Below, piece by piece: positions 1-5,946 of a stretch of 9,879 nucleotides of DNA. A model generated the notes under the pieces. It saw only the letters and a list, made by a program, of their open reading frames with translations, made no database searches and was not told the DNA's origin. The translations under genes were made by a program, and so were the position numbers. The stretch is from Verrucomicrobiota bacterium. GTDB taxonomy: Bacteria; Verrucomicrobiota; Verrucomicrobiia; Limisphaerales; AV2. Location: positions 1 to 9,879 of the forward strand of contig QHPA01000012.1 of NCBI GenBank assembly GCA_003218935.1, read 5' to 3'. Every line of letters starts with the position of its first letter. Position 1 is the stretch's first letter.

Positions 1-838
1 CAGACCGCTGACGCCCTCGACGCGATACATCACCATCGCGCCATACGCGGACGTGACGAAGACCGAGCCGGAAAAAAGCCTGGTGGTCACTCGCAAGAAG
101 ACTGGCGGGCGCAACTGTTACGGTCGCGTCACGGCGCGGGGCATCGGCGGCGGACACAAGCAGAAAATCCGCCTGGTGGATTTCAAACGGGACAAGCATG
201 GCGTGGAGGCGACGGTGTCGGCCATCGAGTACGACCCGATCCGCACGGCGCGTCTGGCGCTGCTCGAATACAAAGACGGAGAGAAGCGCTACATCATTGC
301 GCCGAAAGGGATTCATGTCGGTGCCAGGCTCATGAGCGGACCGGACGTTCCGCCTGAACTCGGCAACAGTCTTCCGCTGAAATCCGTTCCGATTGGTTTG
401 TCGATACACAACATTGAACTGACGCCCGGCCGAGGAGGGCAGATCGTTCGCTCGGCCGGCGGCGCGGCCACCTTGATGTCGCGGGACGGAGGTTACGCGC
501 AGGTGCGCCTGCCTTCCGGCGAAATCCGCAGGATTCACGAGAGTTGTTACGCGACGATCGGGCAGGTCGGCAACCTGGAGCACGAGAACGTGGTTCTGGG
601 CAAGGCTGGCCGCTCGCGTCATCGCGGCATTCGACCGATCAACCGCGGCGTGTCGCGCAATCCGGTTGACCACCCGAACGGCGGCGGCGCGGGCAAATCC
701 AAGAGCGGCGGCGGCTGGCAGCAGCTCACCTCACCGTCGGGCTTGCTGGCGAAGGGCTACCGCACCCGCAATAAGCGAAAACACTCGAACCGGTTCATCG
801 TGGCGCGGCGCGATGGGCGGCCCATGAAACAGAAATAA
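1..838 (+). CDS. rplB: 50S ribosomal protein L2, 5' end cut by window edge
   Basis: L2 is a primary 23S rRNA binder near the peptidyl-transferase centre and is needed for subunit association. The reading frame is open from the window edge, with the first full codon at base 2. The residues before the GTG at 53 (RPLTPSTRYITIAPYAD) are a normal L2 N-terminus, so that GTG is internal and not the start. About 278 codons are visible; the family is usually 273–285 residues, so only a handful are missing. Visible landmarks are KKTGGRN, GGGHKQK, YDPIRTARLAL, GEKRYIIAPKG, HNIELTPGRGGQ, RSAGGAA and NPVDHPNGGG. The functionally important His (E. coli H229) is present at 671-673. Two residues on, where most bacteria have His, there is Asn. 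The loop after it is rich in Gly, Ser and Lys. It is the first gene of the window, 92 bp before rpsS. Confidence 0.98.
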   Translation, partial: RPLTPSTRYITIAPYADVTKTEPEKSLVVTRKKTGGRNCYGRVTARGIGGGHKQKIRLVDFKRDKHGVEATVSAIEYDPIRTARLALLEYKDGEKRYIIAPKGIHVGARLMSGPDVPPELGNSLPLKSVPIGLSIHNIELTPGRGGQIVRSAGGAATLMSRDGGYAQVRLPSGEIRRIHESCYATIGQVGNLEHENVVLGKAGRSRHRGIRPINRGVSRNPVDHPNGGGAGKSKSGGGWQQLTSPSGLLAKGYRTRNKRKHSNRFIVARRDGRPMKQK

Positions 839-888
839 GCGTTAAAACGTTGAAGCGTTGAAGCGTTAAATCGTCAAGATGTTGACCC
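833..888. repeat. degenerate 8-nt tandem array in rplB–rpsS spacer
   Basis: Read in steps of eight from 841 the spacer gives gttaaaac, gttgaagc, gttgaagc, gttaaatc, gtcaagat, gttgaccc. Consensus is roughly GTTRAARC, with two identical adjacent copies at 849-864. A more diverged unit, aaataagc, may precede them at 833-840 and overlaps the rplB stop codon. No known function. The pattern looks like a simple-sequence repeat that has drifted. Confidence 0.75.
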
Positions 889-894
889 GGAAAA

Positions 895-929
895 ATCGTC
901 AATCGTGAATCGTAAATCATAAATTGAAT
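895..929. repeat. degenerate 7-nt tandem array just upstream of rpsS
   Basis: Five heptamers in a row: atcgtca, atcgtga, atcgtaa, atcataa, attgaat. The consensus is ATCGTNA, decaying towards the rpsS start at 931. It follows the 8-nt array after a 6-nt gap and is AT-rich compared with the coding DNA. It takes the place where a ribosome binding site would be expected, and no Shine-Dalgarno sequence is present. Confidence 0.75.
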
Positions 930-930
930 T

Positions 931-1212
931 ATGGGACGCTCGATTAAAAAAGGACCGTTCGTTGACGATCATTTGCTGGACAAGATTTTGAAGGCGAAAG
1001 AGACGAAATCGAAGACGCCGATCAAGACGTGGTCGCGGCGTTCGACGATCACGCCGGATTTTGTCGGGCTGACGTTCAACGTGCATAACGGCAAAGTGTT
1101 CAATCCGGTGTTCGTGACGGAAAACATGGTGGGGCACCGGCTCGGCGAATTCTCGCCGACGCGCGTTTTCAAAAAGCACGGCGCCCACACGGCGAAGGCC
1201 GAGGCGAAATAG
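931..1212 (+). CDS. rpsS: 30S ribosomal protein S19
   Basis: S19 sits in the head of the 30S subunit and pairs with S13 near the A site and the bridges to 50S. The 93-residue product has the usual family length (about 92). It starts with the typical [16 protein letters not shown]. The family signature [18 protein letters not shown] is at residues 63-80, and the Lys/Arg-rich middle [20 protein letters not shown] is intact. The ATG at 931 gives exactly the conserved N-terminus, so the start is secure even though the region before it is an AT-rich repeat without a Shine-Dalgarno sequence. The stop lies 4 bp before the rplV start. Nothing is missing from the protein. Confidence 0.98.
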   Translation: MGRSIKKGPFVDDHLLDKILKAKETKSKTPIKTWSRRSTITPDFVGLTFNVHNGKVFNPVFVTENMVGHRLGEFSPTRVFKKHGAHTAKAEAK

Positions 1213-1216
1213 CCCT

Positions 1217-1549
1217 ATGGAAGTTCACGCGATCACCCGCAACGTGCGCATGTCGGCGCAAAAGATGCGCGAGATGGTGCGGCAGATTCAGGGCATGAAC
1301 GCGCTGCAGGCGCAGGCCGTGCTCGCGGTGGTGCCGCGCAAGTCCGCGCGTTTCGTCGCCAAAACGTTGAAGTCGGCCATTGCCAACGCCGAAAACAACA
1401 ACGGTTTGAAGGCGGAAGTGTTGCGCATCAAAGAAGCCGTGGCGCAGACCGCGACCACGTTGCGGCGCTTCACGCCGAAGGCGCGCGGCTCGGCGGGTCC
1501 GGTGTTGAAGCGGAACTGCCACGTCAAGATTGTTTTGTCAGACAACTGA
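1217..1549 (+). CDS. rplV: 50S ribosomal protein L22
   Basis: L22 is an early assembly protein whose extended beta-hairpin lines the peptide exit tunnel and is a known site of macrolide-resistance changes. The 110-residue product is of normal length. It carries MEVHAITRNVRMSAQKMR at the N-terminus, the helix SAIANAENNNGL near residues 53-64, and the conserved hairpin and end TLRRFTPKARGSAGPVLKRNCHVKIVLSDN (81-110, given here as the key region). The tip reads KARGSAGPVLKR, close to the usual RARGRAxxIxKR. The ATG at 1217 is the only start that gives the conserved first residues. A weak GAGG at 1201-1204 is 12 nt away, too far to be a good binding site. A 118-bp spacer follows. Confidence 0.97.
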   Translation: MEVHAITRNVRMSAQKMREMVRQIQGMNALQAQAVLAVVPRKSARFVAKTLKSAIANAENNNGLKAEVLRIKEAVAQTATTLRRFTPKARGSAGPVLKRNCHVKIVLSDN

Positions 1550-1667
1550 TCCGGCAGGGCAGGCGTCTGGGCCGCCGGAAAACCGGAAGATCAAGAATAA
1601 AATTACGGTTGAAAATAACGATTAAGAAAAGAGCAGATGCTGCCGGGATGGCTGCGCCACGCTGAAT
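1550..1667. other. rplV–rpsC spacer with short repeats, no gene seen
   Basis: This 118-bp gap holds no convincing gene. It changes from GC-rich to AT-rich at about 1587. Visible structure is a small hairpin (CCGG 1575-1578, AAAA loop, CCGG 1583-1586) and a two-copy imperfect 13-bp direct repeat at 1599-1611 and 1612-1624 (10 of 13 positions equal). TAAAAT at 1598-1603 resembles a -10 box, but no matching -35 lies at the right distance. There is no T-run terminator. The last 40 bases before rpsC lack a Shine-Dalgarno sequence close to the start. Confidence 0.5.
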
Positions 1668-2342
1668 ATGGGACAAAAGACCAATCCGATCGGACTGCGA
1701 ATCGCCGTCAACAAAGACTGGCGTTCGAAATGGTATGCCGAGAAGAAAGAATTCGGCAAGCTGCTGGCCGAGGACCGCAGGATCCGCGACATCCTGAAAA
1801 AGAAACTGGAATCGGCCTCGGTGCCGAAAATCCAGATCGAGCGCGCGGCGACGCGTTGCCGCATCACCATTTTCACGGCTCGTCCCGGCGTCGTCATCGG
1901 TCGCAAAGGCGCCGAGATCGACAAGATCAAAGAGGAACTGAGCCGAATGACCGGGAAGGAAATCTTCGTTGATATTCAGGAAATCAAGACACCGGAGCTG
2001 GACGCCCAGTTGGTGGCCGAAAACATCGCGTTGCAGTTGGAGCGCCGGATTTCGTTCCGTCGCGCCATGAAAAAAGCGGTGCAGACGGCGATGGATTTTG
2101 GCGCGGACGGGATCAAGATCCGTTGCGCGGGCCGATTGGGCGGCGCGGAGCTGGCGCGCACGGAAATATATCACGAGGGCCGCGTGCCGCTGCACACGCT
2201 GCGGGCGAACATTGATTATGGCTTTGCCGAGGCCAGCACCGTGTACGGGAAGCTGGGAGTCAAATGCTGGATTTGCAAGGGCGAGACGAAAGTCGAGCGG
2301 GGAAACAAGGCGTCCGGCGCAAGCGGCGCGTCGCCGAACTGA
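1668..2342 (+). CDS. rpsC: 30S ribosomal protein S3
   Basis: S3 is in the 30S head at the mRNA entry tunnel and contributes to the ribosome's mRNA helicase activity. The 224-residue product compares with 233 in E. coli. It begins with the hallmark [11 protein letters not shown], which fixes the ATG at 1668. The type II KH domain contains [10 protein letters not shown] with the GxxG loop at 78-81. The Arg pair at 131-132 lies in SFRRAMKKA, the position linked to helicase activity. The C-terminal S3 domain shows [10 protein letters not shown] (155-164), [10 protein letters not shown] (171-180) and [10 protein letters not shown] (193-202). The last 15 residues are a low-complexity Gly/Ala/Ser tail. 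The gene is followed by rplP after 24 bp. Confidence 0.98.
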   Translation: MGQKTNPIGLRIAVNKDWRSKWYAEKKEFGKLLAEDRRIRDILKKKLESASVPKIQIERAATRCRITIFTARPGVVIGRKGAEIDKIKEELSRMTGKEIFVDIQEIKTPELDAQLVAENIALQLERRISFRRAMKKAVQTAMDFGADGIKIRCAGRLGGAELARTEIYHEGRVPLHTLRANIDYGFAEASTVYGKLGVKCWICKGETKVERGNKASGASGASPN

Positions 2343-2355
2343 ATTTGATAAAGAC

Positions 2356-2360
2356 GAGGA
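2356..2360 (+). promoter_or_regulatory. Shine-Dalgarno site of rplP (GAGGA)
   Basis: GAGGA ends 6 nt before the ATG at 2367, which is good spacing. It is one of only three clear Shine-Dalgarno sites in the window. Confidence 0.7.
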
Positions 2361-2366
2361 TTTCCT

Positions 2367-2786
2367 ATGCCATTGATGCCCGAAAGAGTAAAGTATCGGA
2401 AGATGCAGCGCGGACACCGCACGGGGATTGCGTCCCGTTGCAACACGGTGGCATTTGGCGAATACGGATTGCAGGCGCTGGAGCGCTGCTGGATGGACAC
2501 CAAGCAGATCGAGGCCGCACGCGTGGCCATCACACGTTTCATGAAGCGGCGCGGGAAGGTCTGGCTGCGCGTGTTCCCGGACAAATCCATCACCAAGAAA
2601 CCGCTGGAAGTGCGCATGGGCACCGGCAAGGGCGGGGTGGAATCGTGGGTGGCGGTGATTCGCCCGGCCACCGTGTTGTTTGAAGTGGACGGCGTGACGG
2701 AGGCGGTGGCGCGCGAGTCGATGCGCCTGGCGTCGGCGAAGCTGCCGATCAAGACGAGATTTATTTCCCGCCACAAACTGGGTTGA
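2367..2786 (+). CDS. rplP: 50S ribosomal protein L16
   Basis: L16 binds 23S rRNA near the A-site tRNA elbow and is a late, essential 50S assembly protein. The 139-residue product fits the family (136–145). It shows [19 protein letters not shown] near the N-terminus (the usual RxKxRKxxRGR region), [10 protein letters not shown] (30-39), then the diagnostic stretch [20 protein letters not shown] (66-85) followed by TGKG. Arg83 corresponds to E. coli Arg81, the residue hydroxylated there by YcfD; whether it is modified here cannot be told. The C-terminal [13 protein letters not shown] is intact. The start has the best-placed Shine-Dalgarno of the first half of the window. The ATG at 2376 would lose three residues and lies farther from that site, so 2367 is preferred. 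Confidence 0.97.
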   Translation: MPLMPERVKYRKMQRGHRTGIASRCNTVAFGEYGLQALERCWMDTKQIEAARVAITRFMKRRGKVWLRVFPDKSITKKPLEVRMGTGKGGVESWVAVIRPATVLFEVDGVTEAVARESMRLASAKLPIKTRFISRHKLG

Positions 2787-2801
2787 GCGTACGGTCGAAC
2801 G

Positions 2802-2999
2802 ATGAAAGCGTCCGAACTGAAAGATTTGACGGCGGTCGAGTTGACGGCCAGAGGCCGCGACCTGCGGCAGGAATTGTTTAATCTGCGTTTGCAGCAGGCC
2901 AGCGCGCAGTTGGAAAAGCCGGCGCGGCTGCGGCTGTTGCGCCGCGACATCGCGCGAATTGAAACCCGAATTTCTCAACTGCGCCGCAAGGCCGCCTGA
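2802..2999 (+). CDS. rpmC: 50S ribosomal protein L29
   Basis: L29 is a small two-helix protein beside the peptide exit tunnel, next to L23, where SRP and trigger factor dock. The 65-residue product is typical in length. The pattern is standard: [14 protein letters not shown], then [20 protein letters not shown] (the family signature region, ca. 21-40), then [20 protein letters not shown]. The whole protein reads as a helical hairpin rich in Leu, Arg and Gln. It starts 15 bp after rplP and ends 7 bp before rpsQ. No Shine-Dalgarno sequence is seen, so translational coupling to rplP is plausible but inferred. Confidence 0.95.
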   Translation: MKASELKDLTAVELTARGRDLRQELFNLRLQQASAQLEKPARLRLLRRDIARIETRISQLRRKAA

Positions 3000-3006
3000 G
3001 CTGGAT

Positions 3007-3294
3007 ATGCCTGAGACGGAATTACATCGTGGTCATCGCAAGGAACGGGTCGGAGAAGTCGTCTCCGACCGAATGGACAAGACCATCGTGGTCCGCGTCG
3101 AGCGGCGGTTTCGCCATCCCCGGTTCAAGAAGGTCGTGACCGCTTACAGCAAGTTCTACGCGCACGACGAGAAGAACGAGGCGAAAGTCGGCGACCGCGT
3201 TCGCATCCAGGAGACGCGGCCGTTGTCCAAGACCAAGTGCTGGCGGCTGGTTGAGGTCGTCGAGCGAAACGAGGAAGTGGCCAAAGTGGCCTAG
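3007..3294 (+). CDS. rpsQ: 30S ribosomal protein S17
   Basis: S17 is an OB-fold protein that binds 16S rRNA early in 30S assembly. The ATG at 3007 gives 95 residues, close to the family range of 80–95. A longer reading from TTG at 2959 would overlap rpmC by 41 bp and add residues with no family match, so it is rejected. The conserved core is [20 protein letters not shown] (11-30), then [19 protein letters not shown] (37-55) and the signature [20 protein letters not shown] (62-81). The C-terminal tail [11 protein letters not shown] is unremarkable. It lies 7 bp after rpmC and 12 bp before rplN. Confidence 0.96.
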   Translation: MPETELHRGHRKERVGEVVSDRMDKTIVVRVERRFRHPRFKKVVTAYSKFYAHDEKNEAKVGDRVRIQETRPLSKTKCWRLVEVVERNEEVAKVA

Positions 3295-3306
3295 GCTGGA
3301 CGAGTT

Positions 3307-3672
3307 ATGTTGCAGGTTCGTTCCATTTTGGATGTGGCTGACAACACCGGCGCCAAGCGCGCGGCGGCGATCGGCGTGATTGGACGCAACCAGCGTTACG
3401 CGCGGGTAGGCGACATTATCAAAGCCCACATTAAAGAAGCGGCGCCGGATGGCACGGTGAAGAAGGGTGAGGTGGTGGACGCCGTGGTTGTCCGGACGCG
3501 CAAGCCGATCCGCCGCAGCGACGGTTCGTATCTGCGTTTCGACACGAACGCCATTGTGATTATCGACAAAGAGAACAATCCGCGCGGAACGCGCATCTTC
3601 GGCCCCGTGGCGCGCGAGCTGCGGGACAAGAAGTTCATGAAGATTATTTCGCTCGCGCCGGAAGTGATTTGA
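3307..3672 (+). CDS. rplN: 50S ribosomal protein L14
   Basis: L14 lies at the 50S interface, forms a bridge to 16S helix 44 and is the docking site of the silencing factor RsfS. The 121-residue product is of normal length (122 in most bacteria). It starts [17 protein letters not shown], with Leu where most have Ile at position 2. Further conserved stretches are [31 protein letters not shown] (51-64), [20 protein letters not shown] (77-96) and [20 protein letters not shown] (97-116). The start ATG at 3307 has only a weak GGA upstream. Its stop codon TGA overlaps a TTG that is in frame with rplX. Confidence 0.98.
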   Translation: MLQVRSILDVADNTGAKRAAAIGVIGRNQRYARVGDIIKAHIKEAAPDGTVKKGEVVDAVVVRTRKPIRRSDGSYLRFDTNAIVIIDKENNPRGTRIFGPVARELRDKKFMKIISLAPEVI

Positions 3673-3677
3673 AGGTT

Positions 3678-3953
3678 ATGCGGAGATTCCACGTGAGAAA
3701 AGGCGACGAAGTGGTGGTGATTGCCGGCACCGAGCGCGGCAAGCGCGGCAAGGTGATCACTATTCTATGCGGCAAGCAGCGGCTTATTGTGGAAGGCGTC
3801 AAGATGATCAAGAGGCATCAACGCAAGAGCCAGCAGCATCCGCAGGGCGCGATCATTGAGCGCGAAGGCTCCATCCACATTTCGAACGTGATGTTGGCGG
3901 AAAGATTTGACGCCCGCGCCGCCAAACGGGGCGCGGCGTCGGCGGACGCATAG
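3678..3953 (+). CDS. rplX: 50S ribosomal protein L24, short form
   Basis: L24 starts 50S assembly on the 5' domain of 23S rRNA and sits near the tunnel exit. With ATG 3678 the product has 91 residues. The KOW motif is at about 7-33 (RKGDEVVVIAGTERGKRGKV), followed by RLIVEGVKMIKRHQRKSQQH and PQGAIIEREGSIHISNVML. After that the family normally continues with a final segment such as CPxCGKxTRVGxK. Here it ends in an Ala/Arg-rich tail (AERFDARAAKRGAASADA), so the protein is about 10–20 residues short. An alternative start is TTG 3669, which overlaps the rplN stop as TTGA and has GGAAG 4 nt upstream. It would add three residues. The choice between them is open. Confidence 0.93.
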   Translation: MRRFHVRKGDEVVVIAGTERGKRGKVITILCGKQRLIVEGVKMIKRHQRKSQQHPQGAIIEREGSIHISNVMLAERFDARAAKRGAASADA

Positions 3954-3954
3954 A

Positions 3955-4030
3955 CCGGACGCCGGCGATCAGAATCAGGATCAGAATTACAATTCAGGAT
4001 TCGGCAAAACAACGCGCCGGCAAGATCCGG
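3955..4030. repeat. imperfect inverted repeat in rplX–rplE spacer
   Basis: Arms are CCGGA (3955-3959) plus GCCGGCG (3961-3967) on the left and CGCCGGC (4015-4021) plus TCCGG (4026-4030) on the right. That is 12 complementary pairs with a 1-nt bulge opposite a 4-nt bulge, enclosing 47 nt. It directly precedes rplE. In E. coli the S8 repressor binds spc mRNA at the rplX–rplE junction, so a regulatory RNA fold here is conceivable. This is inferred from position only. Confidence 0.5.
3968..4003. repeat. degenerate 6-nt tandem array in rplX–rplE spacer
   Basis: Six hexamers in a row: atcaga, atcagg, atcaga, attaca, attcag, gattcg. Consensus ATCAGR, clear in the first three and decayed after that. 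The array lies inside the loop of the flanking inverted repeat. No function is known to me. Confidence 0.65.
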
Positions 4031-4040
4031 AAAAAAGTGA

Positions 4041-4586
4041 ATGAAAGCCAGATTGTATCAGAGATACGTGGAGAGCGTGCGGCCTGCGCTGGTGGAGAAA
4101 CGGAAATATCAAAATGTCCATCAGGTGCCCCGCCTCGAGAAAATTGTGATCAACATGGGCGTCAGCGCACAGTTGGAAAAAAGCGCCGTGGACGATGCGG
4201 CCCGGGACTTGAGCCTCATCACCGGGCGCAAGGCGGTGATCAACAAGTCCCGCAAAAGCGTGGCGAATTTCAAGCTGCGCCAGGGCCAGCCGATTGGTTG
4301 CCGCGTGACACTGCGCCGCGACGTGATGTACGAGTTTTTCGACCGGCTGGTGGCGGCGGCGTTGCCGCGTATCCGGGACTTTCGCGGCGTTTCCAGCCGT
4401 TCGTTCGACGGGCGGGGCAATTATTCGCTCGGTCTGTCGGACCAGACGATTTTTCCGGAAATCGACCTGGACAAAATCAAGCGGCACCAGGGCATGGACG
4501 TGAGCATAGTGACCACGGCGCCGACCGATGAAGAGGCGCTGGATCTATTAAAACTGATGGGCATGCCGTTTGCGGAAGGGAGATGA
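4041..4586 (+). CDS. rplE: 50S ribosomal protein L5
   Basis: L5 binds 5S rRNA with L18, sits in the central protuberance and contacts the 30S head. The 181-residue product has the normal length (about 180). Landmarks are MKARLYQRYVESVRPALVEK, the signature VPRLEKIVINMGVS (29-42), TGRKAVINKSRKSVANFKLR (61-80), GQPIGCRVTLR (82-92) and FDGRGNYSLGLSDQTIFPEI (122-141), then MDVSIVTTAPTDEEALDLLK. The ATG at 4041 gives the conserved N-terminus. A weak GGA at 4029-4031 is the only candidate binding site. It follows an 87-bp spacer full of repeats and is 3 bp before rpsN. Confidence 0.98.
   Translation: MKARLYQRYVESVRPALVEKRKYQNVHQVPRLEKIVINMGVSAQLEKSAVDDAARDLSLITGRKAVINKSRKSVANFKLRQGQPIGCRVTLRRDVMYEFFDRLVAAALPRIRDFRGVSSRSFDGRGNYSLGLSDQTIFPEIDLDKIKRHQGMDVSIVTTAPTDEEALDLLKLMGMPFAEGR
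4576..4582 (+). promoter_or_regulatory. Shine-Dalgarno site of rpsN (AAGGGAG)
   Basis: AAGGGAG ends 7 nt before the ATG at 4590 and lies within the last codons of rplE. It is one of three good sites in the window and supports the rpsN start. Confidence 0.7.
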
Positions 4587-4589
4587 TTT

Positions 4590-4859
4590 ATGGCCAAGGA
4601 AGCCTGGAAACAACGTAACAAAAAGAAGATGGAGACGGTGAAGAAGTACGCCGCGCTGCGGGCAGAGTTGAAGGCGAAGGGCGATTACGCGGCGCTGGCC
4701 AGGTTGCCGCGCAACGCCAGTCCGTCGCGCGTCGTGAATCGCTGCGCCATCAGCGGCCGGCGGCGCGCTCATTTGCGCAAGTTCGGCTGCTCGCGGTTGA
4801 CGTTCCGGGAAATGGCCCTGGCCGGTTTGATTCCCGGAGTAACGAAAGCCAGTTGGTAA
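4590..4859 (+). CDS. rpsN: 30S ribosomal protein S14, zinc-free (C−) type
   Basis: S14 is a late-binding protein of the 30S head. The 89-residue product is the length of the long, zinc-free form, not the 61-residue zinc form. It shows [13 protein letters not shown], then [20 protein letters not shown] (39-58), [20 protein letters not shown] (63-82) and the C-terminal GVTKASW. The zinc form needs two CxxC pairs. Here the first is CAIS (Cys52, Ser55) and the second region reads GCSRLT with one misplaced Cys67, so no four-Cys site exists. The segment between residues 20 and 40 is shorter than the E. coli insert. It lies 3 bp after rplE and 4 bp before rpsH. Confidence 0.97.
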   Translation: MAKEAWKQRNKKKMETVKKYAALRAELKAKGDYAALARLPRNASPSRVVNRCAISGRRRAHLRKFGCSRLTFREMALAGLIPGVTKASW

Positions 4860-4863
4860 GCTC

Positions 4864-5250
4864 ATGACCGATCCGATTTCAGACATGCTCACGCGCCTGC
4901 GCAACGCGAGTCTCGCGCTGGTGCCGGAAGTGGAGGTTTCGCACTCGCGGATGAAGGAGAGCATCGCCAATATCCTCAAGAACGAGGGATATATCGCGGG
5001 TTGCTCGGTTGAGGGCAAGACGCCCAGGAAACTTAAACTCAAGTTGAAATATCAAGGGCGCAAGGGCGTCATTATCGGCTTGAAGCGCGTGAGCAAGCCG
5101 GGGCTGCGCCGCTACGTTCGCGCGACAGAGATTCCGCGCGTGCTCGGAGGCATGGGCACAGCGATTGTCTCGACCCCGCGAGGCGTGATGACGGGCGCGG
5201 AGGCCCGCAAACAGGACCTGGGCGGCGAACTGATTTGCTACATCTGGTGA
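4864..5250 (+). CDS. rpsH: 30S ribosomal protein S8
   Basis: S8 binds the central domain of 16S rRNA (helix 21) early in assembly and in E. coli represses spc-operon translation. The 128-residue product is typical (about 130). It begins MTDPISDMLTRLRNAS, the family's standard start. Then come HSRMKESIANILKNEGYI (27-44), LKYQGRKGVIIGLKRVSKPG (61-80) and the C-terminal rRNA-binding signature GGMGTAIVSTPRGVMTGAEA (95-114) with LGGELICYIW at the end. The start is 4 bp after rpsN with no Shine-Dalgarno sequence. A 109-bp spacer with a large hairpin follows. Whether autoregulation occurs here cannot be told. Confidence 0.98.
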   Translation: MTDPISDMLTRLRNASLALVPEVEVSHSRMKESIANILKNEGYIAGCSVEGKTPRKLKLKLKYQGRKGVIIGLKRVSKPGLRRYVRATEIPRVLGGMGTAIVSTPRGVMTGAEARKQDLGGELICYIW

Positions 5251-5259
5251 GAACATGAT

Positions 5260-5351
5260 AACGGAGTATTGGAGTAATGGAGCGGTGGAGTGCAGACGAA
5301 TGGCGGGCGCCAGAACGCCAGGACTCCACCGCTGCATTTCTCCAACCCGTT
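5260..5351. repeat. long imperfect hairpin with 8-nt tandem array, rpsH–rplF spacer
   Basis: The left half reads in octamers ggagtatt, ggagtaat, ggagcggt, ggagtgca (5263-5294). The right half is largely its reverse complement. AGCGGTGGAGT (5281-5291) pairs perfectly with ACTCCACCGCT (5323-5333). Outward, after a G·G mismatch, AATG (5276-5279) pairs with CATT (5335-5338). After a T·T mismatch, TTGGAG (5269-5274) pairs with CTCCAA (5340-5345). AACGG/CCGTT (5260-5264, 5347-5351) closes the stem. Inside, TGGCG (5301-5305) can pair with CGCCA (5316-5320). No T-run follows, so it is not a standard intrinsic terminator. It looks like an intergenic repeat element or a processing or stability structure. 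Confidence 0.8.
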
Positions 5352-5359
5352 GTTGATTT

Positions 5360-5896
5360 ATGTCAAGAATTGGAAGATTGCCGATTGACATTCCCGCCAA
5401 GGTCAAAGTCGAGGTGAAGGATCGGAAAGTGTTTGTCGAAGGGCCGAAGGGCAAACTCGATTTCGAGTTGCCCAGGCGAACCTCCGCGGTCGTTGAAGGC
5501 GCGCAGATCAAAGTCAATCGCGACGGCGACGAGGCCGAGGCCAGGGCGCTGCACGGGTTGAGCCGGGCGATTTTGAATAACATGGTCAAAGGCGTCAGCG
5601 AAGGGTTCATGAAGAAATTGGAAATCCAGGGCGTGGGGTTCAAAGCCGCTGTGCAGGGCAACAAGGTTAACCTGAGCCTCGGATACTCGCACCCGATTAA
5701 TTATCCGATTCCCGATCAGATCAAAGTGACCGTCGAGGAAAACACGAAGCTCACCATTGAAGGCCCGAGCAAAGAAGTCGTCGGCCAGGTCGCCGCTGAA
5801 ATCCGCAGCTTCTATCCGCCGGAGCCTTACAAAGGCAAGGGCGTCCGATATCTGGGCGAGCATGTGGTCCGCAAGGAAGGCAAGACGGTGCAATAG
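5360..5896 (+). CDS. rplF: 50S ribosomal protein L6
   Basis: L6 binds the sarcin-ricin region of 23S rRNA near the factor-binding site. The 178-residue product is of normal length (177–184) and has the two repeated L6 domains. It begins MSRIGRLPIDIPAKVKV, and VEGPKGKLDFELPR is at 26-39. Then come ALHGLSRAILNNMVKGVSEG (63-82), LEIQGVGFKAAVQGNKVNLS (87-106) and GYSHPINYPIP. The second-domain signature is PEPYKGKGVRYLGE at 154-167. The ATG at 5360 follows the hairpin spacer and has no Shine-Dalgarno sequence; the conserved N-terminus fixes it. A 50-bp spacer separates it from rplR. Confidence 0.98.
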   Translation: MSRIGRLPIDIPAKVKVEVKDRKVFVEGPKGKLDFELPRRTSAVVEGAQIKVNRDGDEAEARALHGLSRAILNNMVKGVSEGFMKKLEIQGVGFKAAVQGNKVNLSLGYSHPINYPIPDQIKVTVEENTKLTIEGPSKEVVGQVAAEIRSFYPPEPYKGKGVRYLGEHVVRKEGKTVQ

Positions 5897-5946
5897 GCTT
5901 TTGAATAAATGATAAAAATTCACGACAAAGCCCGTGACGGATTGAA

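Noticed and set aside
882..925. Possible promoter: TTGACC at 882-887 with AT-rich sequence after it
   Set aside because: At the proper 17-nt distance the bases are GTGAAT, and better -10-like matches are too far away. The TTGACC is part of the octamer array.
841..929. CRISPR-like repeats
   Set aside because: Units are 7–8 nt with no spacers between them, so this is a simple tandem repeat.
2264..2683. Second + strand open frame over the rpsC end and rplP
   Set aside because: Both rpsC and rplP have full conserved products in other frames here, and this one shows no family motif.
1524..2978. 484-codon open frame on the minus strand across rpsC, rplP and rpmC
   Set aside because: It lies wholly opposite well-recognised ribosomal genes. 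Its product is Arg/His/Gln-rich without family features, a common by-product of GC-rich codon use.
2959..3006. Longer rpsQ from TTG 2959
   Set aside because: It would overlap rpmC by 41 bp and adds residues unlike S17; ATG 3007 gives a normal N-terminus.
5281..5333. Intrinsic terminator between rpsH and rplF
   Set aside because: The stem is strong, but there is no U-run after it and the operon clearly continues in the same order.
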